Assembly: GCA_050633465.1 (NCBI GenBank)
Contig: JBOEGO010000017.1
Span: forward strand, 1-64,000
Length of the DNA: 64,000 nt
Direction: 5' to 3'
Origin: UBA3069 sp050633465
GTDB lineage: Bacteria > Pseudomonadota > Alphaproteobacteria > Rhodobacterales > Rhodobacteraceae
Under the pieces are notes generated by a model that ran no database searches, was not told where the DNA came from, and was given only the letters and a program-made list of their open reading frames with translations. Within the stretch, counting starts at the first letter, position 1; each line of letters begins with the position of its first letter. Position numbers and translations under genes: made by a program. This document shows, in pieces, positions 1 to 7,787 of this stretch.

Positions 1-17
1 AGGAAACTAGGGGCACC

Positions 18-89
18 TCAGACCTCCAGGTCTTCAACCGAGTAGACAAAATCTTTCTTCGGATGCACATTTTTGTAAGAGCGGCTCAT
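18..89 (-). CDS. possible 23-residue peptide downstream of the integrase remnant
   Basis: A 23-codon frame whose ATG overlaps the TGA of the integrase-AlpA gene (ATGA), an arrangement typical of translational coupling. The peptide is charged and contains HPKKDFVYSVEDLEV. No family is recognised. Its position behind an AlpA-type domain on an integrated element would fit a small accessory gene or the truncated start of one. It may be chance, because the window ends 17 bases beyond it. Confidence 0.2.
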   Translation of the reverse strand: MSRSYKNVHPKKDFVYSVEDLEV

Positions 90-904
90 TGGGACGCTCC
101 CTTCTTGAGATTTTTGACAGCAGTTTGGGACGCAGACCCAGCACGTGTCCCGCGGCGGCTTTTGGCGACTCGCTCAAAATCGCGAAGCTGATTTTCTTCC
201 CAGCGGCTCGTCCCCCCGGACAGTCGGATAGGCTCGGGAAAGGCCGGATCCATCTGCACCCAGCGCCACACCGTTGCATGTGAAACGCGGTAGCGGCGCG
301 CCACGTCATCGACAGTCAGGAATGTGTCGCCCACCGGATTTTCTCCAGAGCGAAAGCCCTTCGAGCGGGCGACATCCAGAACAACCTTGATCCGCTGAGC
401 CAAACGCCGCGCAGTTTCGTGTTTTTCCGTCCAGACCGGCGACAGGCACATCAGCACTTCGGGCTGGCCGATACTGTCGACAGGCATCCGGCCAATTTTG
501 GGAAAGGCATAGTCGCGCAAAGTGTTTATCCATTGCTGCCCGTGCTTGGCATTCTTCCAAGTGGGCATCCGGTCAATGTGAACTTGCTGGGCGATTTCCT
601 CGAATGTGGGGATTTCACGCTTGGCGTTGAATCGGGGGTTCAGACCGGATTTCGCCATGCGCCGATATTCAAGCGCACGTTCGCGGGCTTGGTTGAGCGT
701 GACCACATCCGCACCGCCCAAGCCAAAGTCAGTGCGCAACGGTGCGCCCTTGCGATTCTTCTGCCCTTTGACCGTGACACGAACAATCCAGCGCCGTGCG
801 CCTGACGGATCGACCACGAGATAAAGCCCCGCCCCGTCACCGTGGCGACCCGGCCCAAGGTTTTCCACCAGCTTCTTTGTCAGCTTCCCGCCCAGCGCGG
901 CCAT
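86..904 (-). CDS. truncated P4-type integrase fused to AlpA-like HTH
   Basis: A 272-residue protein made of parts of two families. Residues about 5-95 resemble the arm-type DNA-binding domain (DUF4102) of P4-like tyrosine recombinases, with the GDGAGLYLVV and RRWIVR stretches. Residues about 97-190 resemble the SAM-like core-binding domain, ending at GFRSGENP. A normal integrase of about 400 residues would then continue into the catalytic domain with its Arg-His-Arg-Tyr residues. Here the frame passes straight into TFLTVDDVARRYRVSHATVWRW, an AlpA/MerR-like winged helix-turn-helix of about 60 residues. The protein should therefore bind DNA but cannot recombine it. It lies beside the 3' end of tRNA-Ser in the same orientation, the usual place for a P4-type integrase. 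An in-frame deletion joining int to a downstream alpA gene is the simplest origin (inference). Confidence 0.75.
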   Translation of the reverse strand: MAALGGKLTKKLVENLGPGRHGDGAGLYLVVDPSGARRWIVRVTVKGQKNRKGAPLRTDFGLGGADVVTLNQARERALEYRRMAKSGLNPRFNAKREIPTFEEIAQQVHIDRMPTWKNAKHGQQWINTLRDYAFPKIGRMPVDSIGQPEVLMCLSPVWTEKHETARRLAQRIKVVLDVARSKGFRSGENPVGDTFLTVDDVARRYRVSHATVWRWVQMDPAFPEPIRLSGGTSRWEENQLRDFERVAKSRRGTRAGSASQTAVKNLKKGASQ

Positions 905-983
905 GAATCATACCACCTTTTCTACCACACAAGAAAAGCATACAGGCGAAAACGAATGAAAGCCAGACTAACCTCAGACAAAG

Positions 984-1006
984 AAAAAGCCCCGCATTTG
1001 CAGGGC
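984..1006 (-). terminator. Rho-independent terminator after tRNA-Ser
   Basis: On the minus strand GCCCTGC-AAAT-GCGGGGC is followed by a T-run (TTTTTC). The stem is 7 bp with one G-T pair. It lies about 50 bases past the tRNA 3' end and before the integrase gene, so it probably ends the tRNA transcript. Confidence 0.6.
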
Positions 1007-1053
1007 CTTGCGGCACTGAAAGCCACTCAACGATGTTGTGTAAAATGTGTGGG

Positions 1054-1143
1054 TGGCGGAGACGATGGGATTCGAACCCACGAGACCCTTCCGGGCCTAC
1101 TCCCTTAGCAGGGGAGCGCCTTCGACCACTCGGCCACGTCTCC
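1054..1143 (-). tRNA. tRNA-Ser (anticodon GCU)
   Basis: A 90-nt serine tRNA with a long variable arm. The 7-bp acceptor stem GGAGACG/CGTCTCC closes, followed by discriminator G and an encoded CCA. The anticodon loop reads CTGCTAA, giving anticodon GCU for AGC/AGU codons. The T-arm GGTTCGAATCC is canonical. Its 3' end faces the integrase remnant, so the 3' half of this gene is the likely attachment site of the element on the left. The partner att copy is outside the window. Confidence 0.95.
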
Positions 1144-1398
1144 GTTGACGCGTATAGCGCGGTGAAACTTAGGGAAACAAGCGGAAAATGCCAATGATCA
1201 TCGCGACATGGAAAAAGCGGATGCTTTACAAGGTAGTAAGAACCTGTCAGCCAAGTTGTGACGCCGACCAACAACCAGAACAAACCGGCCATAAACGACG
1301 ACAGTTTTACGCCTAGTTTTTCATCGGTCACGTCAGTATTTGGTGCTGCTTTTTCAGATGCCAGTTGTCTTGGCCCAAGCGAACGCTAGGATTCAATT

Positions 1399-2823
1399 AT
1401 GGAAAACAACGAAATATTCGACGAGATGTGGGGCAGGCAGCAACAGCTGCGCGAACCCTATCAGGGCTTCCAGAACTGGTTTGAAGGCGAAGATTTATCG
1501 CGATTACGGGCGAAACAACGCGAAGCCGAAGAGGTTTTCCGCCTGACGGGCATCACCTTTAACGTCTATGGAAAAACCGAAGCCGAAGAGCGCCTGATTC
1601 CTTTTGACATCATACCGCGGGTGATTTCGGCCCGCGAATGGCAGAAACTGTCACGCGGCATTGAACAGCGGGTGCGCGCCATCAACGCATTCCTGCATGA
1701 TATCTATCACCGTCAGGAAATCGTGCGCGCCGGACGCATCCCTGAGGAAATGATCAGCCGCAACGAGGCATTCCTGCCCCAGATGATCGGCATGTCGACG
1801 CCGGGCGGGGTTTATACCCATATCGTCGGCATTGATCTGGTGCGCACCGGCGACGAGGATTTCTATGTGCTGGAGGACAACGCCCGCACCCCGTCAGGCG
1901 TGTCCTATATGCTGGAAAATCGCGAAACCATGCTGCAAATGTTCCCCGAACTGTTTTCCAGCAATCGGGTGCAGCCGGTATCGAACTATCCGCGCAGCCT
2001 GCAACGGTCACTGGCCAATTGCGCCCCCCCCGCCACGCAGGGCGATCCGACGGTGGCGGTGCTGACCCCGGGCATTTACAATTCGGCCTATTACGAACAC
2101 AGCTTTCTGGCTGACCAGATGGGTGTGGAACTGGTCGAAGGCCATGATCTGCGTGTGATGGACGGGCGCGTGGCGATGCGCACGACGCAGGGCTATAAAC
2201 CCATTGATGTGCTATACCGCCGCGTCGATGACGAATATCTGGACCCTTTGAATTTCAACCCCGATAGCGCATTGGGCGTGCCCGGTATCATGGATGTCTA
2301 TCGCGCAGGCGGTATCACCATCGCCAACGCCCCCGGCACCGGCATCGCGGATGACAAGGCAATTTACAGCTATATGCCTGACATCGTTGAATTCTACACA
2401 GGCGAAAAGGCGATCCTGCAAAACGTGCCGACATGGCGATGCAGCGAACCCGACAGTCTGGCCTATGTTCTGGACAACCTGTCCGAACTGGTGGTGAAAG
2501 AGGTCCACGGTTCAGGCGGATACGGCATGTTGATCGGCCCTGCCGCCAGCAAGGCCGAACTGGCCGCCTTTACCCGCAAGCTAAAGGCGCGCCCCGGCCA
2601 TTACATCGCGCAGCCCACATTGGCGCTGTCCACCGTGCCGATATTCACCCGCAGCGGATTGGCTCCGCGCCATGTCGATTTGCGCCCCTTTGTTCTGGTC
2701 AGCCCCGAAGGCATCGAAATCACCCCCGGCGGATTGACCCGCGTCGCGCTGAAAAAGGGGTCTCTGGTGGTGAATTCCAGTCAGGGCGGCGGAACAAAAG
2801 ACACCTGGGTGCTGGAGGACTGA
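1399..2823 (+). CDS. circularly permuted type 2 ATP-grasp protein
   Basis: A 474-residue protein of the DUF404/DUF407 (COG2308) family, circularly permuted ATP-grasp enzymes thought to form amide bonds at the expense of ATP. The family signature VLEDNARTPSGVSYMLENR lies near residues 155-173, and an acidic, Gly-rich segment KEVHGSGGYGMLIGP near residue 370 fits the nucleotide loop. It opens a four-gene operon: the alpha-E gene starts 1 base after its stop, followed by a transglutaminase-like gene and the protease Anbu. This set recurs across proteobacteria, and comparative genomics has proposed that it makes and breaks a peptide or peptide tag. The substrate is unknown. The family call is firm; the biological role is inference. 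Confidence 0.9.
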   Translation: MENNEIFDEMWGRQQQLREPYQGFQNWFEGEDLSRLRAKQREAEEVFRLTGITFNVYGKTEAEERLIPFDIIPRVISAREWQKLSRGIEQRVRAINAFLHDIYHRQEIVRAGRIPEEMISRNEAFLPQMIGMSTPGGVYTHIVGIDLVRTGDEDFYVLEDNARTPSGVSYMLENRETMLQMFPELFSSNRVQPVSNYPRSLQRSLANCAPPATQGDPTVAVLTPGIYNSAYYEHSFLADQMGVELVEGHDLRVMDGRVAMRTTQGYKPIDVLYRRVDDEYLDPLNFNPDSALGVPGIMDVYRAGGITIANAPGTGIADDKAIYSYMPDIVEFYTGEKAILQNVPTWRCSEPDSLAYVLDNLSELVVKEVHGSGGYGMLIGPAASKAELAAFTRKLKARPGHYIAQPTLALSTVPIFTRSGLAPRHVDLRPFVLVSPEGIEITPGGLTRVALKKGSLVVNSSQGGGTKDTWVLED

Positions 2824-2824
2824 T

Positions 2825-3769
2825 ATGCTGGGAAAAACCGCAAATGGCCTCTACTGGATGTTTCGCCATCTGGAACGCGCCGAAAATACCTCGCGCCTGA
2901 TTGACACGGGCCAACGCATTGCATTGACGCGCTCCTCCGCAGCCGAGGACGAGTGGTCCTCGATCCTTGATACCGCAGGGGTGCGGCGCGGGTTCGACGA
3001 AAAACACGACGGAGTGGTCAGCAAGGAAACCGCGATCGACTGGATGTTGCGCGATCCCGACAACCCGTCATCCGTTCTGTCCTCGATCTGCACCGCGCGA
3101 CACAATGCGCGACTGGTGCGCACCGCCCTGACCCACGAGGTATGGGAGGCGATGAACGGCTGCTTCATGGCCGCCAAGGAAATTCTGGCCCGCAAGGTCG
3201 GCGAACGTGATCTGCCCGATGTTCTGGGCAGGCTGCGTCAGCGTGCGGCACTGGTGCGCGGCGCCACCCATGGCACCATGTTGCGCAACGATATCTATGA
3301 TTTTGCCCGCATCGGCACATTCCTGGAACGGGCCGATAATACCGGCCGCATTCTGGACGTGAAATATTACGTGCTGCTGCCGTCAGCATTCGAAGTCGGA
3401 TCATCGCTGGACAATGTGCAATGGGAAACGATTCTGCGGTCTGTTTCAGGCAGGGGCGGTTATCGGATGGTCCACGGGCAGCAGATTCGCCCACGCAATA
3501 TCGCGCAGTTTCTGATTCTGGACAAACGCATGCCGCGCAGCCTGAATTTTTCATGCTGCAAACTGCGGGACAATCTGGCCTATCTCGCGCATGATTACGG
3601 CGATACCCCGCCATCGCATGCCTTGGCCGACACACTGACCAACCAGTTGGCCAGCCATGATGTGGATGCGATTTTCGACAAGGGGCTGCACGAATACATC
3701 CAGAATGTTCTGGGATCGCTGTCCGAAATCGGGCGTCAGATTGAAATCGACTATAGGTTCTACGAGTAA
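2825..3769 (+). CDS. alpha-E domain-containing protein (DUF403)
   Basis: A 314-residue helical protein of the COG2307 alpha-E family. The N-terminal signature WMFRHLERAENTSRLID is at residues 10-26, and a second helical repeat with ERADNTGRILDVKYY is near residues 175-190. It is always found with the permuted ATP-grasp enzyme upstream, sometimes fused to it, so the two probably act as one enzyme or complex. The 1-base and 3-base gaps to its neighbours point to tight co-translation. No catalytic residues are established for the family, and no signal peptide or membrane segment is seen. Confidence 0.9.
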   Translation: MLGKTANGLYWMFRHLERAENTSRLIDTGQRIALTRSSAAEDEWSSILDTAGVRRGFDEKHDGVVSKETAIDWMLRDPDNPSSVLSSICTARHNARLVRTALTHEVWEAMNGCFMAAKEILARKVGERDLPDVLGRLRQRAALVRGATHGTMLRNDIYDFARIGTFLERADNTGRILDVKYYVLLPSAFEVGSSLDNVQWETILRSVSGRGGYRMVHGQQIRPRNIAQFLILDKRMPRSLNFSCCKLRDNLAYLAHDYGDTPPSHALADTLTNQLASHDVDAIFDKGLHEYIQNVLGSLSEIGRQIEIDYRFYE

Positions 3770-3772
3770 GCC

Positions 3773-4570
3773 ATGCGCCTGAAAATCCTCCACACCACGA
3801 ATTACACGTTTGACGAACCCGTGGTCTACGGGCTGCAACAGTTGCGTCAGGTGCCCAAATCCCTGCGCGACCAGAATGTCATCAGCTGGCAAACCGCGAT
3901 CTCGGGTGGCCACAAGGAACTGGAATTCGACGACCACCACCGCAATCGGGTGGAACTGGTCAGCTTTACCCCGGACACCACCAGCCTCAGCATCCGTTGC
4001 GAAGGCGAAGTGGAAATGCAGGACTCCAACGGAATTGTCGGCCCGCACACCGGCCCTGCGCCGCTATGGCTGTTTTGTCAGGCCAACAAACGCACCCGCG
4101 CCGGTGCCCTGTGCCGCGAATTGATCCAACAGGTGAAATCCAAGGGCGAACTGGACCGGATGCACGCCCTATCGGGTGAAATCGGGGCCGCCGTGAAATA
4201 CAATGTCGGCTCCAGTCAGGTCAACTGGACCGCCGAGGATGTGCTGGAACATGGCACTGGCGTCTGTCAGGATCACGCCCATGTGTTCATCGCCTGCGCC
4301 CGCGCCATGGGCATCCCTGCGCGATATGTTTCGGGGTATCTGATGCTGGATGACCGGATCGAACAGGATGCAACCCATGCCTGGGCCGAGGTCCACCTGG
4401 ACGGTCTCGGATGGGTAGGGTTCGACATTTCCAATGGCATTTGCCCCGATACACGTTACGTAAGGGTCGCGACCGGGCTGGACTATACCGATGCTGCGCC
4501 TGTAACTGGCACCAGAATCGGCGGAAAAGGTGAAAGCCTGAACGTCGCAATTGAAATCGCGCAGCAGTAA
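3773..4570 (+). CDS. transglutaminase-like cysteine peptidase family protein
   Basis: A 265-residue protein with the bacterial transglutaminase-like N-terminal region (residues about 1-85, starting with MRLKILHTTNYTF) followed by a papain-like transglutaminase core. The predicted triad is visible: Cys in GVCQDHAHVFIACARAMG (around residue 164), His in ATHAWAEVHLDG (around 203) and Asp in WVGFDISNG (around 218). There is no signal peptide, so it is probably cytoplasmic. In this operon it is expected to hydrolyse or transfer an amide bond on the product of the ATP-grasp/alpha-E pair, but no substrate is known. Confidence 0.9.
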   Translation: MRLKILHTTNYTFDEPVVYGLQQLRQVPKSLRDQNVISWQTAISGGHKELEFDDHHRNRVELVSFTPDTTSLSIRCEGEVEMQDSNGIVGPHTGPAPLWLFCQANKRTRAGALCRELIQQVKSKGELDRMHALSGEIGAAVKYNVGSSQVNWTAEDVLEHGTGVCQDHAHVFIACARAMGIPARYVSGYLMLDDRIEQDATHAWAEVHLDGLGWVGFDISNGICPDTRYVRVATGLDYTDAAPVTGTRIGGKGESLNVAIEIAQQ

Positions 4571-4605
4571 AAGCAGCAGAAGATATCGGGAATTAAGGGC
4601 AGGTC

Positions 4606-5337
4606 ATGACCTATTGCGTCGGGATGTTCATCAATCGTGGACTGGTTTTTATGTCCGATACCCGCACCAACGCGGGCATCGACAATATTTCAACCTTTCG
4701 CAAAAGCCAAAGCTGGTGTGAACCGGGCGAGCGGTTCATCTCGGTGATGACTGCGGGCAATCTGGCCACCACGCAGGCCGTTGTCAGCCTGCTAGAGGAA
4801 CGCACCAAGGCGATCGAGGATCGCGCACCATCCCTGATGGCCGCGCCAACCATGTTTCAGGTCGCCCGCATTGTCGCCGACACATTGAAAGAGGTGATCG
4901 CAAACCACGCCCAAACCGGCCAGCGTGCCGATGCCGCGTTCAATGCGACCATCATTCTGGGCGGTCAGATCAAGGGCAGCCCACCGCGCCTGTTCCTGAT
5001 CTACCCCGAGGGCAACTTTATCGAGGCAGGCGAGGATACGCCGTTCTTCCAGATCGGCGAAACCAAATATGGCCGCCCGATCATCGTGCGCGCCTATGAT
5101 CGCGATATGAGCTTTGAAGAGGCCGCAAAACTTCTGCTCGTCAGCTTTGATTCCACGATCAAGGCCAACCTGTCGGTCGGTCTGCCGCTGGATATGACAG
5201 TATACGAGGCCGACAGCCTGAAACCCGGGCTGACCCGCCGGATCGAAGCAGATGACCCTTATTTTCAAACTATTTCGAATGGTTGGGGCGAAGCATTGAA
5301 ATCCGCACTCGACAGCCTGCCCGCGTTCAAATTCTGA
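4606..5337 (+). CDS. proteasome-type protease Anbu
   Basis: A 243-residue member of the Ntn-hydrolase superfamily, related to HslV and the proteasome beta subunit and known as Anbu (ancestral beta subunit). The start MTYCVGMFINRGLVFMSDTR fits processing after Met1 to expose Thr2 as nucleophile. The beta-subunit hallmark SDTRTNAGIDNIS follows, and GGQ appears near residue 122. It lies 35 bases after the transglutaminase-like gene at the end of the four-gene operon. Anbu particles of known structure form open helical rings and no unfoldase partner is established. No AAA+ ATPase is present nearby here. A small-peptide substrate linked to the upstream enzymes is the best guess. Confidence 0.9.
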   Translation: MTYCVGMFINRGLVFMSDTRTNAGIDNISTFRKSQSWCEPGERFISVMTAGNLATTQAVVSLLEERTKAIEDRAPSLMAAPTMFQVARIVADTLKEVIANHAQTGQRADAAFNATIILGGQIKGSPPRLFLIYPEGNFIEAGEDTPFFQIGETKYGRPIIVRAYDRDMSFEEAAKLLLVSFDSTIKANLSVGLPLDMTVYEADSLKPGLTRRIEADDPYFQTISNGWGEALKSALDSLPAFKF

Positions 5338-5416
5338 ACCCGCCGCAATTGCGAAAACAGACGACCCGCCGCGCAGGATTTTCTTTGCGCAGCGGGTCCA
5401 GTCGTTTTGCCGGTCT

Positions 5417-5578
5417 TTACTTGGTCAGGATCAGCTTGCCTGCGCGGGTGATCCGCAGGGTATACAGTTTTTCACCCAGCATGATATGGGCTTGATTGCC
5501 CGCTTGGGTCAGCTCTTCGGCGTTGTGCAGCGGCAGGGCGGGAACGGCACCTTCGGTGCGAATGTCACGGGCCATCAT
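5417..5578 (-). CDS. hemP: hemin uptake protein HemP
   Basis: A 53-residue protein whose C-terminal half has the HemP pattern: LGEKLYTLRITRAGKLILTK, with the family-typical ending GKLILTK. HemP proteins accompany haem-uptake genes and act as activators or accessory factors for iron/haem acquisition. AAGGAG sits 12 bases before the first of two adjacent ATG codons; either could be used. The start overlaps the stop of a 52-residue gene upstream (ATGA), so both are one transcript, probably controlled by the iron box at 5804-5818. No haem transporter genes follow in this window. Confidence 0.85.
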   Translation of the reverse strand: MMARDIRTEGAVPALPLHNAEELTQAGNQAHIMLGEKLYTLRITRAGKLILTK

Positions 5579-5733
5579 TGTCGGGATACTCCTTCATAGC
5601 GGTCAAGATATGCATCGAACGCTGACAATGTGCCGATTGCAGTAACCTGACGCAGTTCCAGCCACAGTTCGGCCCGGTCATTCGGGCCAAGGCGCGCCCA
5701 ACCGGGGGCCATCATTTTCAATGCGCGTTTCAT
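5575..5733 (-). CDS. small conserved-looking protein upstream of hemP
   Basis: A 52-residue basic protein starting MKRALKMMAPGWARLGPNDRAEL and overlapping hemP by four bases. A purine-rich site (AAAGGAC) precedes the ATG. I do not recognise the family. The overlap with hemP and the shared position behind an iron box suggest an iron-responsive role or a leader that couples translation into hemP (inference). No membrane segment or cysteine motif is visible. Confidence 0.6.
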   Translation of the reverse strand: MKRALKMMAPGWARLGPNDRAELWLELRQVTAIGTLSAFDAYLDRYEGVSRQ

Positions 5734-5803
5734 GGATCATGTCCTTTGTTGATCGAATCGGGCTTCCCAATCTGTGCTTGGGTGGCTGGACATGGGATTA
5801 ATC

Positions 5804-5818
5804 TGACTAAAACAGTCA
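5804..5818. promoter_or_regulatory. iron-rhodo-box (RirA-type operator) upstream of hemP
   Basis: TGACTAAAACAGTCA is a perfect 5-5-5 palindrome and matches TGA-N9-TCA exactly, the iron-rhodo-box of Rhodobacterales and Rhizobiales bound by Rrf2-type iron regulators such as RirA. It lies about 70 bases upstream of the leftward small gene/hemP pair and about 85 bases before the rightward acyltransferase start. Iron repression of hemP is the likely purpose. Confidence 0.75.
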
Positions 5819-5903
5819 TGTTTGTCAAACAGGCATTTTGAAAAACCCGATGAATGCCTCTGCGCGGCGTGTTAACAGGGTAAAAATCAGGCAGGTGCAG
5901 GCA

Positions 5904-7787
5904 ATGAACCAACCACAAACGATCCGCCACGATATCGACGGGCTGCGCGCCATTGCGGTGCTGGTGGTGATGTTTTTTCACGCCGGGCTGACCGATTTTC
6001 GCGGCGGTTTCATCGGCGTCGATGTGTTTTTCACCATCTCGGGGTTTTTGATCCTGCCACAGATCATCGCGCAAGGCGCGGCGGGGCGGTTCACCGTCGC
6101 CGGTTTTCTGGCGCGGCGGGTGCGGCGGCTGGTGCCCGCGCTGCTGCCGGTTCTGGCCTATACGCTGATCGCCGCCACGCTGCTGCTGGGCAGCGGTGCC
6201 TATCAGGATTTCCTGCGCAGTCTGGCCGGGGCTGCGGCCTATGTGTCGAACTATGTTCTGATGGCGCAATCGGGTTATTTTGAACGCACCAGCGACACGC
6301 TGTTGCTTTTGCACACATGGTCGCTCAGCGTTGAATTCCAGTTCTATATCCTTGCGCCGATGATCCTGCTGCTGGCAAGGGGGCGCATGGTTCTGGCGCT
6401 TGCCCTGCTGTCACTGGCCTCTTTCGTGCTGGCAATCTGGCTGGTGGCACAGGGATCTCCATGGGCGTTTTTCGGCATCCTGCCACGGTTTTGGGAACTG
6501 GCACTTGGCGGGTTGGTTGGCCTGTGGTGTCAGCGCCTGCGCCTGCCTGCGGTGACGGGCATCGCCCTGCGCCTTGCGGGTCTGGCTGCGATCCTGACCG
6601 CCACGCATCTATACCGCGCTGATATGGCATTCCCCGGCATGGCGGCGGTCCTGCCTGTGCTGGGCACCGCGCTGATCCTGCTGGCCCCCGCCACCCCGCG
6701 CGACCCGCTGTTGTGGCTGCTGAACAGCCGCGTGATGCAATGGGTCGGCACCCGTAGCTATTCGCTGTATCTGTGGCATTGGCCGCTGATCGTCACCGTC
6801 ACCCTATATGCCATTCACCCGACCGAGGGGCATTACGTCGCCGCATTGTTGCTGGCCTTTCCCTTGGCCGAACTGTCCTATCGTTACGTCGAAAACCCGG
6901 TGCGGCGCGGGCTGGAATGGCGGGGGGGCGCGCGTATGGCGGGGCTGACCCTGCTGCCGCCTGCGCTGATGCTGGCGCTATGGGCCGGAATGGGGCGGCT
7001 AGAGCCACTCCGCCAGTATCTGCCGCTGGATGATACCCGCCAGTTTCGCAACCTCGCCGATCAGGCACGGCAACAGTATATGCAAACCGAACTGGGCGAT
7101 GGCGCGGGGCGACAATGCAGTTTTGACACCCTGCCCGATCACACCGCGATGCGCGGCTGCCTGTTGCTGTCGTCCCGCCCTGCCCCTGTGCTGGTGATCG
7201 GCGACAGCCACGGGCGTGATACGTTTCAGGCGCTGCGCCGTGCCTTTCCCGATCAACCCATGATACTGCTGCACCAATCCGGCTGCGCGCCCGCGGATTA
7301 CATGGCCTCGGCCAAATCGCACTGTTTTGCGGGGCTGCCCGCGCTGCTGGCGCAGACCCTGCCCGATCTGCGCCCCAAGGCAGTGATCCTGACATCCCAC
7401 TGGCCCGCCAGATCGCTGCCTGCCCTGCCCGCCACGCTGGATGCGCTGGCCAATACCCCCACGGCCATCATAAACGCCAGCCCGGTGTTTCGCGCTGATG
7501 TGGCCAACCTGTTGCGAGCCGCGAATGCTGCGCCGGATGATATGACGGTGCGATTGCCCATCAGTCAGTTCAAATCCGGCATTGGCGCGGTGAACACGCA
7601 ATTAGGGGCGACAAATCTGCCCGTGATCGACAAATACGCGGTGTTCTGCACCGCGGGTGAATGCAGCCCCTACACCCCCGATGGCAATCTGGTCTGGTGG
7701 GATGATCAACACCTGTCGGTGCCAGCAATCGAATACCTGTCGCAGCGGTTCGCCAGCGACCCCGCGCTAACCGCCCTGCTGCGATAA
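5904..7787 (+). CDS. OafA-type acyltransferase with SGNH domain
   Basis: A 627-residue inner-membrane protein. Residues about 5-345 form an acyltransferase-3 domain with roughly ten membrane helices. The N-terminal signature RHDIDGLRAIAVL and the HTWSLSVEFQFY motif carry the catalytic His and the conserved Glu. After a last helix, residues about 420-625 form an SGNH hydrolase-like domain with block I GDSHGRD and a C-terminal DQHLS carrying Asp-x-x-His. Proteins of this layout acetylate surface glycans such as O-antigen, with the SGNH domain in the periplasm. The start at MNQPQTIRHDIDG matches the family better than an in-frame Met 22 codons earlier. Its end overlaps the convergent hydrolase gene by 21 bases. 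The substrate is unknown. Confidence 0.85.
   Translation: MNQPQTIRHDIDGLRAIAVLVVMFFHAGLTDFRGGFIGVDVFFTISGFLILPQIIAQGAAGRFTVAGFLARRVRRLVPALLPVLAYTLIAATLLLGSGAYQDFLRSLAGAAAYVSNYVLMAQSGYFERTSDTLLLLHTWSLSVEFQFYILAPMILLLARGRMVLALALLSLASFVLAIWLVAQGSPWAFFGILPRFWELALGGLVGLWCQRLRLPAVTGIALRLAGLAAILTATHLYRADMAFPGMAAVLPVLGTALILLAPATPRDPLLWLLNSRVMQWVGTRSYSLYLWHWPLIVTVTLYAIHPTEGHYVAALLLAFPLAELSYRYVENPVRRGLEWRGGARMAGLTLLPPALMLALWAGMGRLEPLRQYLPLDDTRQFRNLADQARQQYMQTELGDGAGRQCSFDTLPDHTAMRGCLLLSSRPAPVLVIGDSHGRDTFQALRRAFPDQPMILLHQSGCAPADYMASAKSHCFAGLPALLAQTLPDLRPKAVILTSHWPARSLPALPATLDALANTPTAIINASPVFRADVANLLRAANAAPDDMTVRLPISQFKSGIGAVNTQLGATNLPVIDKYAVFCTAGECSPYTPDGNLVWWDDQHLSVPAIEYLSQRFASDPALTALLR

Noticed and set aside
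1146..1331. Leftward frame starting MTDEKLGVKLSSFMAGLFWLL with one hydrophobic stretch, upstream of tRNA-Ser
   Set aside because: It has no stop before entering the tRNA gene and runs through it. It might be a gene remnant, but nothing supports expression or a family.
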